Of a stretch of 64,000 nucleotides of DNA, positions 16,173-24,905 are shown in pieces. The position numbers were made by a program, and so were the translations under genes. The stretch covers positions 1 through 64,000 of the forward strand of contig DBPR01000004.1 in assembly GCA_002305635.1 (NCBI GenBank), given 5' to 3'. The DNA is from Anaerolineaceae bacterium UBA1415. GTDB taxonomy: Bacteria; Chloroflexota; Anaerolineae; Anaerolineales; Anaerolineaceae. The stretch's first letter is position 1, and every line of letters begins with the position of its first letter. The notes beneath the pieces are model-generated. The model was not told the DNA's origin. It searched no databases and worked only from the letters and a program-made list of their open reading frames with translations.

Positions 16173-17021
16173 ATGAACAAAGTAGCAGTGGTGAGTGATT
16201 CATCTGCTTATATTCCCCAGGAATATGTGGATCAATACGGGCTTACAATTCTGCCCCTGACGGTAAACTGGCAAGGGAAATCTTTATATGATGGCGTAGA
16301 CATCAAAGCCAATGATTTTTATCAGGAATTGGCAAAGTCCAAAGAAAAGGCGACCACCAGCCAGGTGACTGTTGGTCAGTTCCTTGAAGTTTTTGACAAA
16401 CTGCTGAAAGAGGGCAAGGATGTCATTTATCTGGGCATTACAACCGGACTATCCGCCACAGTTGATTCAGCAAACCAGGCCCGCAAGGAATTGGGCGAAC
16501 CTGAGAATCTGGTCATTATTGATTCGCAATTGGTTTCGATGGCGCTGACACTGATGGTTTTGGAAATCGCCCGCGCGGCTGAAAAAGGCGCTACTCTGCA
16601 GGAGTGCGCTCAGCTGGCGGCTGATCTCTATCCGCGTATCGGCGTTTATTTTACCGTCAATGACCTTCAATATTTGCACCGCGGCGGACGCATCAATACC
16701 GCCAAACGCCTGCTTGGCTCGGCATTGGACCTGAAACCGATCCTGATGATCCGCGACGGCAAGATCGAGCTGGTTGAGAGTGTTCGTTCCCAGAAAAAGG
16801 CCATTACGCGCATCGTTGACCTGATCGAAAGGGACATCGCGGGGAGAACGCCTGTCCGCATTGGCCCCTTCCACGCGCTGGCGTATGACGAGATGATCAT
16901 GATGGAAGAGCTGGCTGTCGAACGCTTCCATCCGATCGAGATCATTCGTTCGGAGGTTAGCCCCGTGATCGGCAGCCACGTCGGCCCAGGCACGGTCTCG
17001 ATGGCGTATTTGGTTGGATAA
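16173..17021 (+). CDS. DegV family fatty-acid-binding protein
   Basis: 282 residues from ATG 16173; the longer frame from 16122 adds residues that lack family similarity and covers the probable -10 element TATACT (16134-16139). DegV signatures are clear: VVSDSSAYIPQEYV at the start, TTSQVTVGQF, ITTGLSATVDSA and a final IGSHVGPGT. These proteins bind a fatty acid between two domains; several act as FakB, which presents fatty acids to the kinase FakA for phospholipid synthesis. No fakA is nearby. A rho-independent terminator follows. Confidence 0.93.
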   Translation: MNKVAVVSDSSAYIPQEYVDQYGLTILPLTVNWQGKSLYDGVDIKANDFYQELAKSKEKATTSQVTVGQFLEVFDKLLKEGKDVIYLGITTGLSATVDSANQARKELGEPENLVIIDSQLVSMALTLMVLEIARAAEKGATLQECAQLAADLYPRIGVYFTVNDLQYLHRGGRINTAKRLLGSALDLKPILMIRDGKIELVESVRSQKKAITRIVDLIERDIAGRTPVRIGPFHALAYDEMIMMEELAVERFHPIEIIRSEVSPVIGSHVGPGTVSMAYLVG

Positions 17022-17049
17022 ATAACTGATAATCGAGTTGAATCTGTTG

Positions 17050-17074
17050 GGAGGGCTGCTATGCCCTCCTTTTT
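17050..17074 (+). terminator. Rho-independent terminator after degV
   Basis: GGAGGGC-tgctat-GCCCTCC followed by TTTTT. Seven-pair GC-rich stem with a U-run, 29 bp after the degV stop. Confidence 0.9.
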
Positions 17075-17335
17075 GGTTAGATTGCAATGATGATTTGTCG
17101 GTTGCAGTAACCAGTCGTCGACAAGAAGTCGACAACTGAAATTGGAAACTTCAGGTTGGATGATTGTCCTGTGTTGTACACATAGACAGGAGTCCGACTC
17201 CGCTTGTCTCAGGTAGTATCTGGGGTAAATACTGTATTGAATGTCAAGTGTTGAACCTTAAGTTCAAAGCGTAAGTCAGTGACCTTTACCAGAGTCAATC
17301 CTCATTGGGTAAGAAAAGAATCCAGCTCATGGGAC

Positions 17336-17382
17336 GTCGGATTGAGGGAATTGAACATACTGTTCAATTCCCTCAATCTCGA
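17336..17382 (-). repeat. Variable-stem hairpin 2
   Basis: Perfect 18-bp stem, GATTGAGGGAATTGAACA with its complement, around a 3-nt loop (17358-17360). Outer arms are GTCG on the left and T-CGAC on the right, continuing CTACG. The GTAGG end is therefore on the right, so the element is in minus orientation. The inner stem AGGGAATTGAACA is unique to this copy. Confidence 0.88.
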
Positions 17383-17429
17383 CCTACGCAAAAAATTGGG
17401 AATTTGTAGGGTGAAACCACTAGGGGTAG

Positions 17430-17477
17430 GTCGTGATTGAATATATGGCGCATAGTGCGCCATATATTCAATCCGAC
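17430..17477 (+). repeat. Variable-stem hairpin 3
   Basis: Perfect 18-bp stem, GATTGAATATATGGCGCA with its complement, around loop TAG (17453-17455). It is preceded by GTAGGTCG-T and followed by CGACGTTC, so the element is in plus orientation and faces copy 2 about 47 bp away. The inner stem ATATATGGCGCA differs from all other copies except for a loose likeness to copy 4. Confidence 0.88.
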
Positions 17478-17558
17478 GTTCAAAATATAAGCTCGGGATT
17501 AAAGGTATTCTTCCTTCAATCTGATGTCTGGAAACGAAAAAATTAATATTCACCAGAT

Positions 17559-17592
17559 AGAAAGAAGGCGACTTTTTTGTCGCCTTCTTTCT
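17559..17592 (-). terminator. Strong hairpin after the ATPase gene
   Basis: 14-bp perfect stem, AGAAAGAAGGCGAC with its complement, around TTTTTT. It ends 29 bp beyond the stop of the minus-strand ATPase gene. On the minus strand there is no U-run after the stem, so it may act as an mRNA 3' end or stability hairpin and not as a classic intrinsic terminator. Confidence 0.6.
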
Positions 17593-17620
17593 TGAACAAC
17601 GGATATTTAGAATTTGAGAT

Positions 17621-20101
17621 TTAGAAAGCGTCGATCTCCAGCCAACGGTCGCCGTCTTTGAAAGCGTAGACAGGCGCCCAGGCCAGACCGAAGAGCTCAA
17701 CAGCCACGTCTTTCTTCAGCGGTTTGATGATGATCTCTTCCGCGGTCATGACCTGATCTTTCACACTCGCGCGCAGGCCGGCAATTTCCTCCTGCATTTT
17801 GGCATCCAGCTCAGCCAGTTCGCTGTTGTATTTCTCGATCATGACTTCCGATTCTTTCAGATTAGCTTTCGCGGTTGAGGTCATGCGGCGTTTGGTCAGG
17901 GAGCTGCTGATGCTCCTCTTCCGTCCACCGAGGAAGCCCAAAACGGTTTGCAGGCCTGTCCCAGCCTCTTCAATTCGCCGTTGATTCAGGATGGTTTGCT
18001 CTTTTTCGAGCTCAAGTTCTTTTTTGAGCTTGCGGTCTTCGATCGTCTTGCGTAGTTTGGCATATTTGGTCTGAATGGTCTCGATCTTTTCCTGCAGGTC
18101 ACTGCCGCCAGCGCTCTGGATGCGACTGAGGAAGTCTTCCTTACTTTCACCGACTTCGGAGACAAGTTTGAGGTCGGGGTTGCGATAGAGCGTCAGGTGA
18201 TAACTGCGCGTCAGCCAGTCCGCGAAATCCGAAGCCAGGCTGGTGACGTTCTTTTCGTCGTCAAAGGGGTAGACCAGATCGGCAAAGGTCGCGTTGGGGA
18301 GCGCCTGATAGTCGAAATCCTGGGCGGCGAACGGCTCGGTGGCGTAATCCTGCCACTGCACCAGCCCGCGTTGGTTTAATTCAGACAAGACGACGGCTAC
18401 TTTTTCCTGAGTGTTGACGTTGTAGGTGCGATTGGCGAACCAGATCTGTGCCTGACCCAGCAAGGTTGGGCGGTAGTGGTAACGGGGCTGCTCGGTTGGG
18501 GCGATGCCGCGGTCGGCTGCCTGACGATGGGCTTCTGAAAGGCTCAGTTTTACGGGCAGGAAGTAGACAGGCACTTTGGAACCAAGGACGGGCTGTGTGC
18601 TCCTGCCAGGCAGGTCGTTCTCCGCGCGACCAGTGATTTCGGCTGCTGTGACGGATGCGCCGTTGCCTGCCGAAGCGGCGGCAAGCATGCGCACATCAGC
18701 ACCGACCAGTCGGTTCAGGTCTGCCAGCTTGTTGCGCGTGACTGGACCTGGCAGGTAGTTCATTGCCCAACGGGTGGTGAAAATTTCAGGCGCTTTGGAA
18801 TGGACGTTATGCAATATAAAGACACGTTTTCCCAGAGATGAGATCGCGCTGTCGAAGTAGGAGCGGTCAAAGGTGCCAGCGACGTTGGCAAGCCCGTCCA
18901 GCAGGCGCTGTTTGTCCTGATCGGTCTGAAGCTTGCCGATGATCCAGGTGCCAGTGTTTGAAAGGGCTTTGTAATCGAGGTCGATCGGGTTTTGGGTCGA
19001 AAGCACCAGACCAACGCCAAAGGCGCGCGCTTGTTTGAGCATGCGCAAAATGATGGGCTTGCTGGGCGGGTTGGCGACAGGCGGCAGGTAGCCCACGATC
19101 TCGTCAAAATAGACCAGAGCGCGCAGATCGCTCGTGCCCGCCTGGGTTCGCATCCAGGTTTCGATGGCGGAATAAAGCAGGGTGATGAAGAACATTCGCT
19201 CGGCGTCAGCCAGATGCGCCAGATAGAAAACGCTGTGTTTGGGTTTTCCGTCAGGGGAGTAGAGAATGCTTTGAATGTCGAGCGGCTGTCCCTCCAGCCA
19301 GGAGCCGAAAGAGGGGGCGGCGATGAAGTTGTTGAGCAGCATTGCCAGGTCGAAACGGTCTTTTTCGGGATAGAACTTTGAGATCGCGAAGACACCCAGC
19401 TTTTCAAAAGGTGGGTTTTGAACCTGCAGGATCAGGGATTCAAGATCGAGGTCTTTGCCAGTGCTCCAGGCGGTTTCAAAGATGTTCGATAGAAGGATGT
19501 GCTCGCGCGAGCGAACTGGATCAATGTTCTTAAACCCGACCAGCTCCAGCAAGGCTGTCACTGTGCTGCTGATGGATTCCCGCAGCATTTCCTTGTTCTC
19601 GTTCCAGTCAACTTTGGGGGCTTTGAGAGAGCTAAGGATGCTGACTGGAATGGCAGAATCGGAGCCTGGGCTGTAAATGACATAATCGACGTTGTTGGAT
19701 AGTTTGACCATGCGCTCACGGTCGATGCCGGAACGCTCGGTGCCCTTCTTCCAGGAAGCGGCAGCGCCTTCAGCGGCTTGTTCAACGGTGAGACCCTCCC
19801 GTTTGGCGGCATCAGCGTCCACCCAGGGGGCAAAGTCTGAGGGTTGGAAATCGGGGAAATGCAGCAGGTGATTGGTGAGATCGCCCTTGGGGTCGATCAG
19901 AATGGCGGGGATGCCTTTGAGGGCTGCCTCCTCGAGCAGGATGATTCCCATACCAGTCTTACCCGAACCAGTCATACCAGTGATGACGGCGTGGGTGGTC
20001 AGGTCCTGCGGGTCATAAAAAGCCAGCTTGTCGGGGACAATAGCCTGGCTCTTGAGGTCATAGGCGTTGCCAAAATAAAAAGCAGAAGGATCAAGTTCCA
20101 T
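17621..20101 (-). CDS. HerA/FtsK-like P-loop ATPase (DUF87-type)
   Basis: 826 residues, cytosolic. Walker A is TGMTGSGKTG (42-50) and is followed by ILIDPKGDL, a layout typical of the HerA/DUF87 ATPases related to FtsK/TraG motors. LVYFDEIVGYLPP is the Walker B, and STQNPIDLDYKALSN the motif-III/sensor region. The C-terminal 250 residues include a long charged coiled coil (about 660-790). These hexameric ATPases are tied to DNA translocation or repair, but this bacterial subgroup has no settled function. SD AGGAGAG precedes the ATG. It stands alone on the minus strand. Confidence 0.82.
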   Translation of the reverse strand: MELDPSAFYFGNAYDLKSQAIVPDKLAFYDPQDLTTHAVITGMTGSGKTGMGIILLEEAALKGIPAILIDPKGDLTNHLLHFPDFQPSDFAPWVDADAAKREGLTVEQAAEGAAASWKKGTERSGIDRERMVKLSNNVDYVIYSPGSDSAIPVSILSSLKAPKVDWNENKEMLRESISSTVTALLELVGFKNIDPVRSREHILLSNIFETAWSTGKDLDLESLILQVQNPPFEKLGVFAISKFYPEKDRFDLAMLLNNFIAAPSFGSWLEGQPLDIQSILYSPDGKPKHSVFYLAHLADAERMFFITLLYSAIETWMRTQAGTSDLRALVYFDEIVGYLPPVANPPSKPIILRMLKQARAFGVGLVLSTQNPIDLDYKALSNTGTWIIGKLQTDQDKQRLLDGLANVAGTFDRSYFDSAISSLGKRVFILHNVHSKAPEIFTTRWAMNYLPGPVTRNKLADLNRLVGADVRMLAAASAGNGASVTAAEITGRAENDLPGRSTQPVLGSKVPVYFLPVKLSLSEAHRQAADRGIAPTEQPRYHYRPTLLGQAQIWFANRTYNVNTQEKVAVVLSELNQRGLVQWQDYATEPFAAQDFDYQALPNATFADLVYPFDDEKNVTSLASDFADWLTRSYHLTLYRNPDLKLVSEVGESKEDFLSRIQSAGGSDLQEKIETIQTKYAKLRKTIEDRKLKKELELEKEQTILNQRRIEEAGTGLQTVLGFLGGRKRSISSSLTKRRMTSTAKANLKESEVMIEKYNSELAELDAKMQEEIAGLRASVKDQVMTAEEIIIKPLKKDVAVELFGLAWAPVYAFKDGDRWLEIDAF

Positions 20102-20243
20102 AATTCTCTCCTGAAATCAATATCGATAGAGGAATTATAAACGATTGTTCAGCGGTTTAACGCATCTCTCTGACTGCACTCTCTTCCACAAATCCCAACT
20201 CATCAATAATCTCCTATCTTTGCGTTTCATAATATGAAAATTA

Positions 20244-21095
20244 CTATTTTTTCAAATTGTCTCCAAGCCTATTCATATCTGTTGTATTTAATTTGTTCAG
20301 AGACAACATCTGAGTTCTGGCAAGTTTTCGAAGCTCGATCATTCTTTCTTTTTGCTCCAGGCCTTTGCTTATCAGAACCGCATTGTAGCTTTCCATATTC
20401 GCAAGCACCAACAATTCATTCAGGCTCGCGTAATCTCTCATATTTCCCTTTAAATCAGGATTTTCTTCACGCCACTGTTTTGCTCGTTTATTAAACAGCG
20501 CGACATTCAGCATGTCGGCTTCACTCGCATACTTATAAGATAGTTGCTCTCCGGTTAGATCAGTCAAAAGATATTCTTTGATTGCATCAGTATGGATCCT
20601 GTAGTTGATCTTGGAAATTTCTCTATTCAAATTCCAACCTAATGACAGCCTAGAATTCTCATCATTTTTCAATCTCTGATAATCTTTTATGACATATAAT
20701 TCAAACTCTGCGGAAATCCAGGCAGCAAACTTAAATGCAATATCTTTGTGTGCAAAAGTGCCACCACTTCTTCCGAGTCTTACAAATATGCCTGACGCAT
20801 TTGTGCTATTTACCCACTTTTGAGGGGATAAAGTAAACGCATTGCTTCCTGCTTGTTCCAAAAACCCCTCGAATTCGAGGGGGTTAAAATTTGGGTTATT
20901 TAATTTTTCCCAGATACCCAGGTATTCTATTGTGTTGTAATTTCTCATCCAGTTTGCAACAACTACATTGGGTTCTTCAATGTTTTTATATTTCGCAATG
21001 TCTGTAAGACTTATGTAGTCATTTACAAAATCCTCGGTATAAACCTGAATTGAAAAGCCTTTTGCTTCAATGATGTCTTTTCTAATTTTGGACAT
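20244..21095 (-). CDS. KilA-N domain protein
   Basis: 283 residues. Residues about 15-125 form a KilA-N domain: DYISLTDIAKY, a mid section with NWMRNYNTIEYLGIWE, and the closing GRSGGTFAHKDIAFKFAAWISAEF with the typical G-G-T-(Y/F)-A-H-x-x-(I/L)-A-x-x-(F/I)-A. The C-terminal part is helical with no known domain. KilA-N proteins bind DNA and are common in phages and plasmids, but also occur as single chromosomal genes of unknown role. The gene is AT-rich compared with its neighbours, which suggests transfer. SD GGAGAAAC lies before the ATG. Confidence 0.85.
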   Translation of the reverse strand: MSKIRKDIIEAKGFSIQVYTEDFVNDYISLTDIAKYKNIEEPNVVVANWMRNYNTIEYLGIWEKLNNPNFNPLEFEGFLEQAGSNAFTLSPQKWVNSTNASGIFVRLGRSGGTFAHKDIAFKFAAWISAEFELYVIKDYQRLKNDENSRLSLGWNLNREISKINYRIHTDAIKEYLLTDLTGEQLSYKYASEADMLNVALFNKRAKQWREENPDLKGNMRDYASLNELLVLANMESYNAVLISKGLEQKERMIELRKLARTQMLSLNKLNTTDMNRLGDNLKK

Positions 21096-21143
21096 ATAAG
21101 TTTCTCCTCATTATTCCATTATCTGTCTGCTAAACATTGCTGG

Positions 21144-22133
21144 TCATCCCTGATCACTGTTTTTTGTGCTGTATTGTTTCAAGTTAAGATCTTTCATTGA
21201 ATCAGAAAAACGGACAGCATTTCCAATTACCGAAGGCATACGATGATGTGAAACGGTGTGGACTCTGATCACATCGGCCCCCAACATGGCGGCAATAGCG
21301 GTAAGAGCGGCGGAGCCCAGGTCGCGGTTTTCGTGACCCACCTCTGTTTCCGGATCCAGATTAAAACCAGCTTCCTCCAAAATGTTGACGATGAATCTCT
21401 TTCTGGATACCCCTACGAAGGTGCAGTAACCCATGTCTCTTAAGATGTGGAGGTCTCTGATCAATAAAAGATTCTCCCGCTTTGTCAAGCCGAAACCGAT
21501 GCCCGGATCCAACATGATCCTGTCATCATCGACCCCGCCCTCGTGCGCGAATTGGACGCAGCGGCTGAGGTAGAAGCGCATGGATTCCTGAATGGGTAAA
21601 GTACTCATTTTTTCGATCTCTTCCTGGCTAAAAACTCCTTCGCCGCCGAAGGAAGGGAATATCTTTGAGCCTGGATGATCTGGCCTCGCGATCACAGGAT
21701 TAAACATCAGGATGGCTCCCGCGTCGGATGCCCCAACGACCTTTGCCATACCAGGATCACCCAGGAAGCCGGTAATATCATTGATGATATCCGCTCCAGC
21801 TTTAATAGCCGCTTTTGCCACGGACGCTTTCCAGGTGTCGATCGATAGGGGGACGTCAGTGCGTTGTTTTAACTCACGGATAACCGGGACAATACGGTCA
21901 ATTTCCTCCTGAGCGTCCACCGGTGTGCTGCCGGGTCGGGTGGATTCACCGCCGATATCCAACATTCCCGCCCCTTGCTTGATCAGGTCCAGGGCATGAG
22001 CCACAGCCTTGTCGGTTGAATACCATCGTCCTCCGTCAGAAAAAGAATCCGGCGTAACGTTGACAATGCCGCAAATAATGGTGCCATCGCCGCTGTTGAT
22101 GGTCTTGTCCTTGTAGTTGAATGTTTTCTGCAT
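21144..22133 (-). CDS. folP: Dihydropteroate synthase
   Basis: 329 residues. Catalyses condensation of 6-hydroxymethyl-7,8-dihydropterin diphosphate with p-aminobenzoate in folate synthesis. Signatures seen: GIVNVTPDSFSDGG, DIGGESTRPGS, LSIDTWKASVAKAA, and the late RVHTVSH. It is longer than typical (about 280) because of an insert around residues 135-195 (FNPVIARPDHPGSKIFPSFGG and following), which replaces the short loop after the D-I-x-G-x-x-x-D/G strand. SD GGAGT precedes the ATG. No other folate gene is next to it. Confidence 0.93.
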   Translation of the reverse strand: MQKTFNYKDKTINSGDGTIICGIVNVTPDSFSDGGRWYSTDKAVAHALDLIKQGAGMLDIGGESTRPGSTPVDAQEEIDRIVPVIRELKQRTDVPLSIDTWKASVAKAAIKAGADIINDITGFLGDPGMAKVVGASDAGAILMFNPVIARPDHPGSKIFPSFGGEGVFSQEEIEKMSTLPIQESMRFYLSRCVQFAHEGGVDDDRIMLDPGIGFGLTKRENLLLIRDLHILRDMGYCTFVGVSRKRFIVNILEEAGFNLDPETEVGHENRDLGSAALTAIAAMLGADVIRVHTVSHHRMPSVIGNAVRFSDSMKDLNLKQYSTKNSDQG

Positions 22134-22243
22134 GATATTGACTCCTTATCCTGATCCGATGAGTTTCCACTACGGGGTAAATAGTTGAAACTAATTATAA
22201 GCTGACAAAGGTTATGGCTGCGGCTGATGCGAAGAGCCTAAAT

Positions 22244-22591
22244 TTATCGCCGTACTAAAAATCCTTTCATGAACGGTGTCGCGTTATGTGTTTCGTAGAT
22301 GATCGCCTTTTCTTCTTCTGTGCATCCGATCAGTAATTTTATTTCGGAATCTTTCTTCATCAGATCAACGATGCATATGATCGCGTCGATCTCTTTTTTA
22401 CCGCTGCCTACCCAGACGTCGATACCTCCGCCGTCTATCGACGAGGTGTCTTTCAAATATCCATAATCAACCCGGTAAATGAACTCGGGATACCTGGGAT
22501 GGGCTGTTCCTTTTGGTCTATCGATCACAATTTCCGAACCAGCCACCAGTTTATCCAATGCGTCCCAAAATTCGCTGTTATTTCCAAACAT
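22244..22591 (-). CDS. Short inorganic-pyrophosphatase-like protein
   Basis: 115 residues from ATG 22591, preferred over the upstream Met because AAAGGA is 7 nt before it. Sequence blocks such as IVIDRPKGTAHPRYPEFIYRVDYGYL and GGGIDVWVG match the soluble type I pyrophosphatase fold (the E-x-x-x-D-Y-G-Y and D-x-x-D-V type blocks), but the protein is much shorter than the usual 170-175 residues and lacks parts of the acidic cluster. It belongs to a compact pyrophosphatase-like family found mainly in anaerobes; activity cannot be assumed. Confidence 0.7.
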   Translation of the reverse strand: MFGNNSEFWDALDKLVAGSEIVIDRPKGTAHPRYPEFIYRVDYGYLKDTSSIDGGGIDVWVGSGKKEIDAIICIVDLMKKDSEIKLLIGCTEEEKAIIYETHNATPFMKGFLVRR

Positions 22592-22648
22592 AGCAATTCC
22601 TTTCAAACCCTATTTTAACCTGTCGCAGCAATAACATTATCTATCAAA

Positions 22649-22679
22649 CAAAAAACTACCCTTCAAGGGTAGTTTTTTT
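22649..22679 (-). terminator. Terminator after the ABC-2 exporter operon
   Basis: AAAAAACTACCCTT-c-AAGGGTAGTTTTTTT: a near-perfect palindrome with A- and T-runs on the two sides, so it can work on either strand. It lies 17 bp beyond the stop of the last permease gene. Confidence 0.9.
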
Positions 22680-22695
22680 GTAATTGATCCGATTA

Positions 22696-23808
22696 CTAGA
22701 TCGTTTCCGTTTTTCGTTCTTTACCAAGATAAAGTGACGCCAGGTAGAAGGCGATGCCGAAGGCTGCGATGATCAGTAATTCACTGCCAATATTGAAATT
22801 GCTTTCAAAGATTTTCTCAACGCCCTCGTTGTAGTAGTACAGCGGGCTGAACCGGGCGATCTTTTGGATAATTTCCGGCATAAACTCAACCGGCAGCACA
22901 GACCCAGACAAAAACATCAGAAGCACTGGCAGGGCATTGCCGATGACATCGTTGAGCGATCTGGATTTGGAAATCTGGTTTATCAATCCTGAGAACAAAG
23001 CTACAACGATCGTCCAGACGAAGAGGATCAGCAAATAGAAGCCCAGACTTTGCGATTTAAACATCTGCGGGAATTGCGCGAACAGAAAAAAACCTGTCAC
23101 AAGAAGAAAAGCAAGCACAGCGATGATGATCTGAGCCAGACTAATTTCTCCTTTGATACGCAAGTTGCTCTTAGGAGAAATCCGGTTGCGAATTTGAATG
23201 TTTTTCATATTGAAACTGATGCTCAGGTCACCCAATAATTTCAGCAGGATCATCATGATCACGAAACCGTAAACACCTGCAAAACCAGCAAACTTCTTTT
23301 CAGCTATGTTTTGATTAGTAGAAAAGATAACCTCCGCTTTCTCATCCAAAGCTGTTGAGAGCTTTTGCAGATCCAATTGACCGGCATTTACCATTGCTGT
23401 GTAATACAGCGCAAATTTATTGACAATTCTTTCTAAAAATATGCTTTGACTATTTGTAATGTCTGTAGATATTCTTAAGGCAGGATCATCGGTTTCCAGG
23501 AGGCTTTTTTCCGAGTCAACCGGGATTTCGACAATTCCATCAATGAATCGGGTGTAAAGGTCCAGTTCTGCCGCTTCGTGAGTGGCATAATAATAGATAT
23601 TGTTATCTCTATCCAGATACCCGATCAGTGAATTGGCAAACTGACTTTCTTCATTTTTTATGATGCCAATGTTCAGGGTAGCTTTTGAATATTTGACCTC
23701 ATACGATCCACTTATCAGGGATGTTATCACAAGCAGGATCGCGAGATAGGCAATCAGCATAATTTTGTTTTTTCGGGCTATTTTCATAAAGTAATAAAGC
23801 GTGTTCAT
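22696..23808 (-). CDS. ABC-2 type transporter permease
   Basis: 370 residues. One N-terminal membrane segment, a large extracytoplasmic part (about 40-165), then five to six membrane segments, as in ABC-2/LinA-type export permeases. The last of three genes in an ABC exporter operon; the start overlaps the previous permease by 4 bp (23805-23808). With the second permease it forms a heterodimer energised by the ATPase at 24905-25837. The divergent two-component genes suggest induction by envelope stress or an antibiotic peptide. Confidence 0.85.
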   Translation of the reverse strand: MNTLYYFMKIARKNKIMLIAYLAILLVITSLISGSYEVKYSKATLNIGIIKNEESQFANSLIGYLDRDNNIYYYATHEAAELDLYTRFIDGIVEIPVDSEKSLLETDDPALRISTDITNSQSIFLERIVNKFALYYTAMVNAGQLDLQKLSTALDEKAEVIFSTNQNIAEKKFAGFAGVYGFVIMMILLKLLGDLSISFNMKNIQIRNRISPKSNLRIKGEISLAQIIIAVLAFLLVTGFFLFAQFPQMFKSQSLGFYLLILFVWTIVVALFSGLINQISKSRSLNDVIGNALPVLLMFLSGSVLPVEFMPEIIQKIARFSPLYYYNEGVEKIFESNFNIGSELLIIAAFGIAFYLASLYLGKERKTETI

Positions 23809-24905
23809 GCTCTTTTTCTCCTGATCTGAAGAATGGAAAAGGCGATCAGCACAATGCTGTACCCAAGCAATTGCAGGACGCTCGCATTGAGTGTCGAGTA
23901 ATTTCCCAACATATTCACTTTAATCAACTCCTTGCTGATCAGTGAAACTGGATTCAAATTGACAAGGATAGGAAAGCTTCGTTGAATCATGAGTGGTATG
24001 TCATTGCTGAATAGTCCACTAAGCCCCGATAATATAAGGAGTGAGCTAATAATCGCCGCCGACTGTAATGATTCTTTTTTAATTGTTGTTCCCAGGAAAA
24101 GCCCCAAGGAAATCCCCAAGATCAATGCCGAAAGAACGAGTGGGATGTTGTTAATGTCCATTGAGAAGAAGTCTTGTTTTAAGATCAACTCTGTATAAAA
24201 GACGATGATCGCGATCAGGAACAATGACCAAATGAAACTGGCGGTAACACTGATCATCACTTGCCAGGCTTTGCTTGTTGGCGTCGTCGTGTTTCTTAAA
24301 GCGACTGCCTGCTCACGGACAATTAACCGGTTGCCAATACCACCTGAGAGATAAGCGCCGTAAAGAGTGATCATGGCAAAAAGTGAGAAGAAGATCGTGT
24401 CAATTGGGCTGTACTTTTCGTCATTGTTTTTGACATAACTCCTGTCGAAATCATAAGCGGTCAATGGTAGATTCAATGACGTAATTTGTTTGGTTGTAGT
24501 TAAAACTTCGTCCATGATCATTTGGTTGATGCCGTTCTTACTGATCACCAGACGCAGGTCTTTATCCACATACGCCTCTATTTGACCTTTCTGGAGCGCT
24601 TCGAGGGCCTGATCTTTCGTCATCGCCTGACCTGTAAATAACGAGTTTTCAATCCTTGATCTGTCAAGTGTTGCCATGTCTGGCATCTCTTTTGGCGGCT
24701 CCGTAAAATAGAGTGACATAAAGGCTTCTTCATCGTAAGCGATGGATGCTTTTTCCAGATCGAGCTCCCGAAATCTGATATTCGAGAAGGCGATCGTAAA
24801 GACGGTCAGGAGTAAAAGGGGAAAGCCTATCATCCAAAACGCATTGGCGAAGCTTCCCAAAAAGATCTTCAATTCATATTTGATGTAAGTGAGTGTTCGT
24901 GCCAT
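23805..24905 (-). CDS. ABC-2 type transporter permease
   Basis: 366 residues with the same topology as the following permease: N-terminal helix, an extracytoplasmic domain to about residue 175, then a block of six helices. The two are paralogues in architecture. The start codon shares one base with the ATPase stop (24905), so translation is coupled. Role: membrane half of a drug or lipid/peptide exporter. Confidence 0.85.
   Translation of the reverse strand: MARTLTYIKYELKIFLGSFANAFWMIGFPLLLLTVFTIAFSNIRFRELDLEKASIAYDEEAFMSLYFTEPPKEMPDMATLDRSRIENSLFTGQAMTKDQALEALQKGQIEAYVDKDLRLVISKNGINQMIMDEVLTTTKQITSLNLPLTAYDFDRSYVKNNDEKYSPIDTIFFSLFAMITLYGAYLSGGIGNRLIVREQAVALRNTTTPTSKAWQVMISVTASFIWSLFLIAIIVFYTELILKQDFFSMDINNIPLVLSALILGISLGLFLGTTIKKESLQSAAIISSLLILSGLSGLFSNDIPLMIQRSFPILVNLNPVSLISKELIKVNMLGNYSTLNASVLQLLGYSIVLIAFSILQIRRKRA

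Larger units (their letters stand above)
17075..17620. other. Intergenic region with two opposed variable-stem hairpins
   Basis: No gene is seen. The gap lies between convergent degV and the ATPase gene. It holds two members of the variable-stem hairpin family in opposite orientation (17336-17382 and 17430-17477) and a 14-bp stem just beyond the ATPase gene (17559-17592). The stretch 17100-17330 shows only a short GTCGAC-type palindrome near 17119-17133. Confidence 0.5.
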
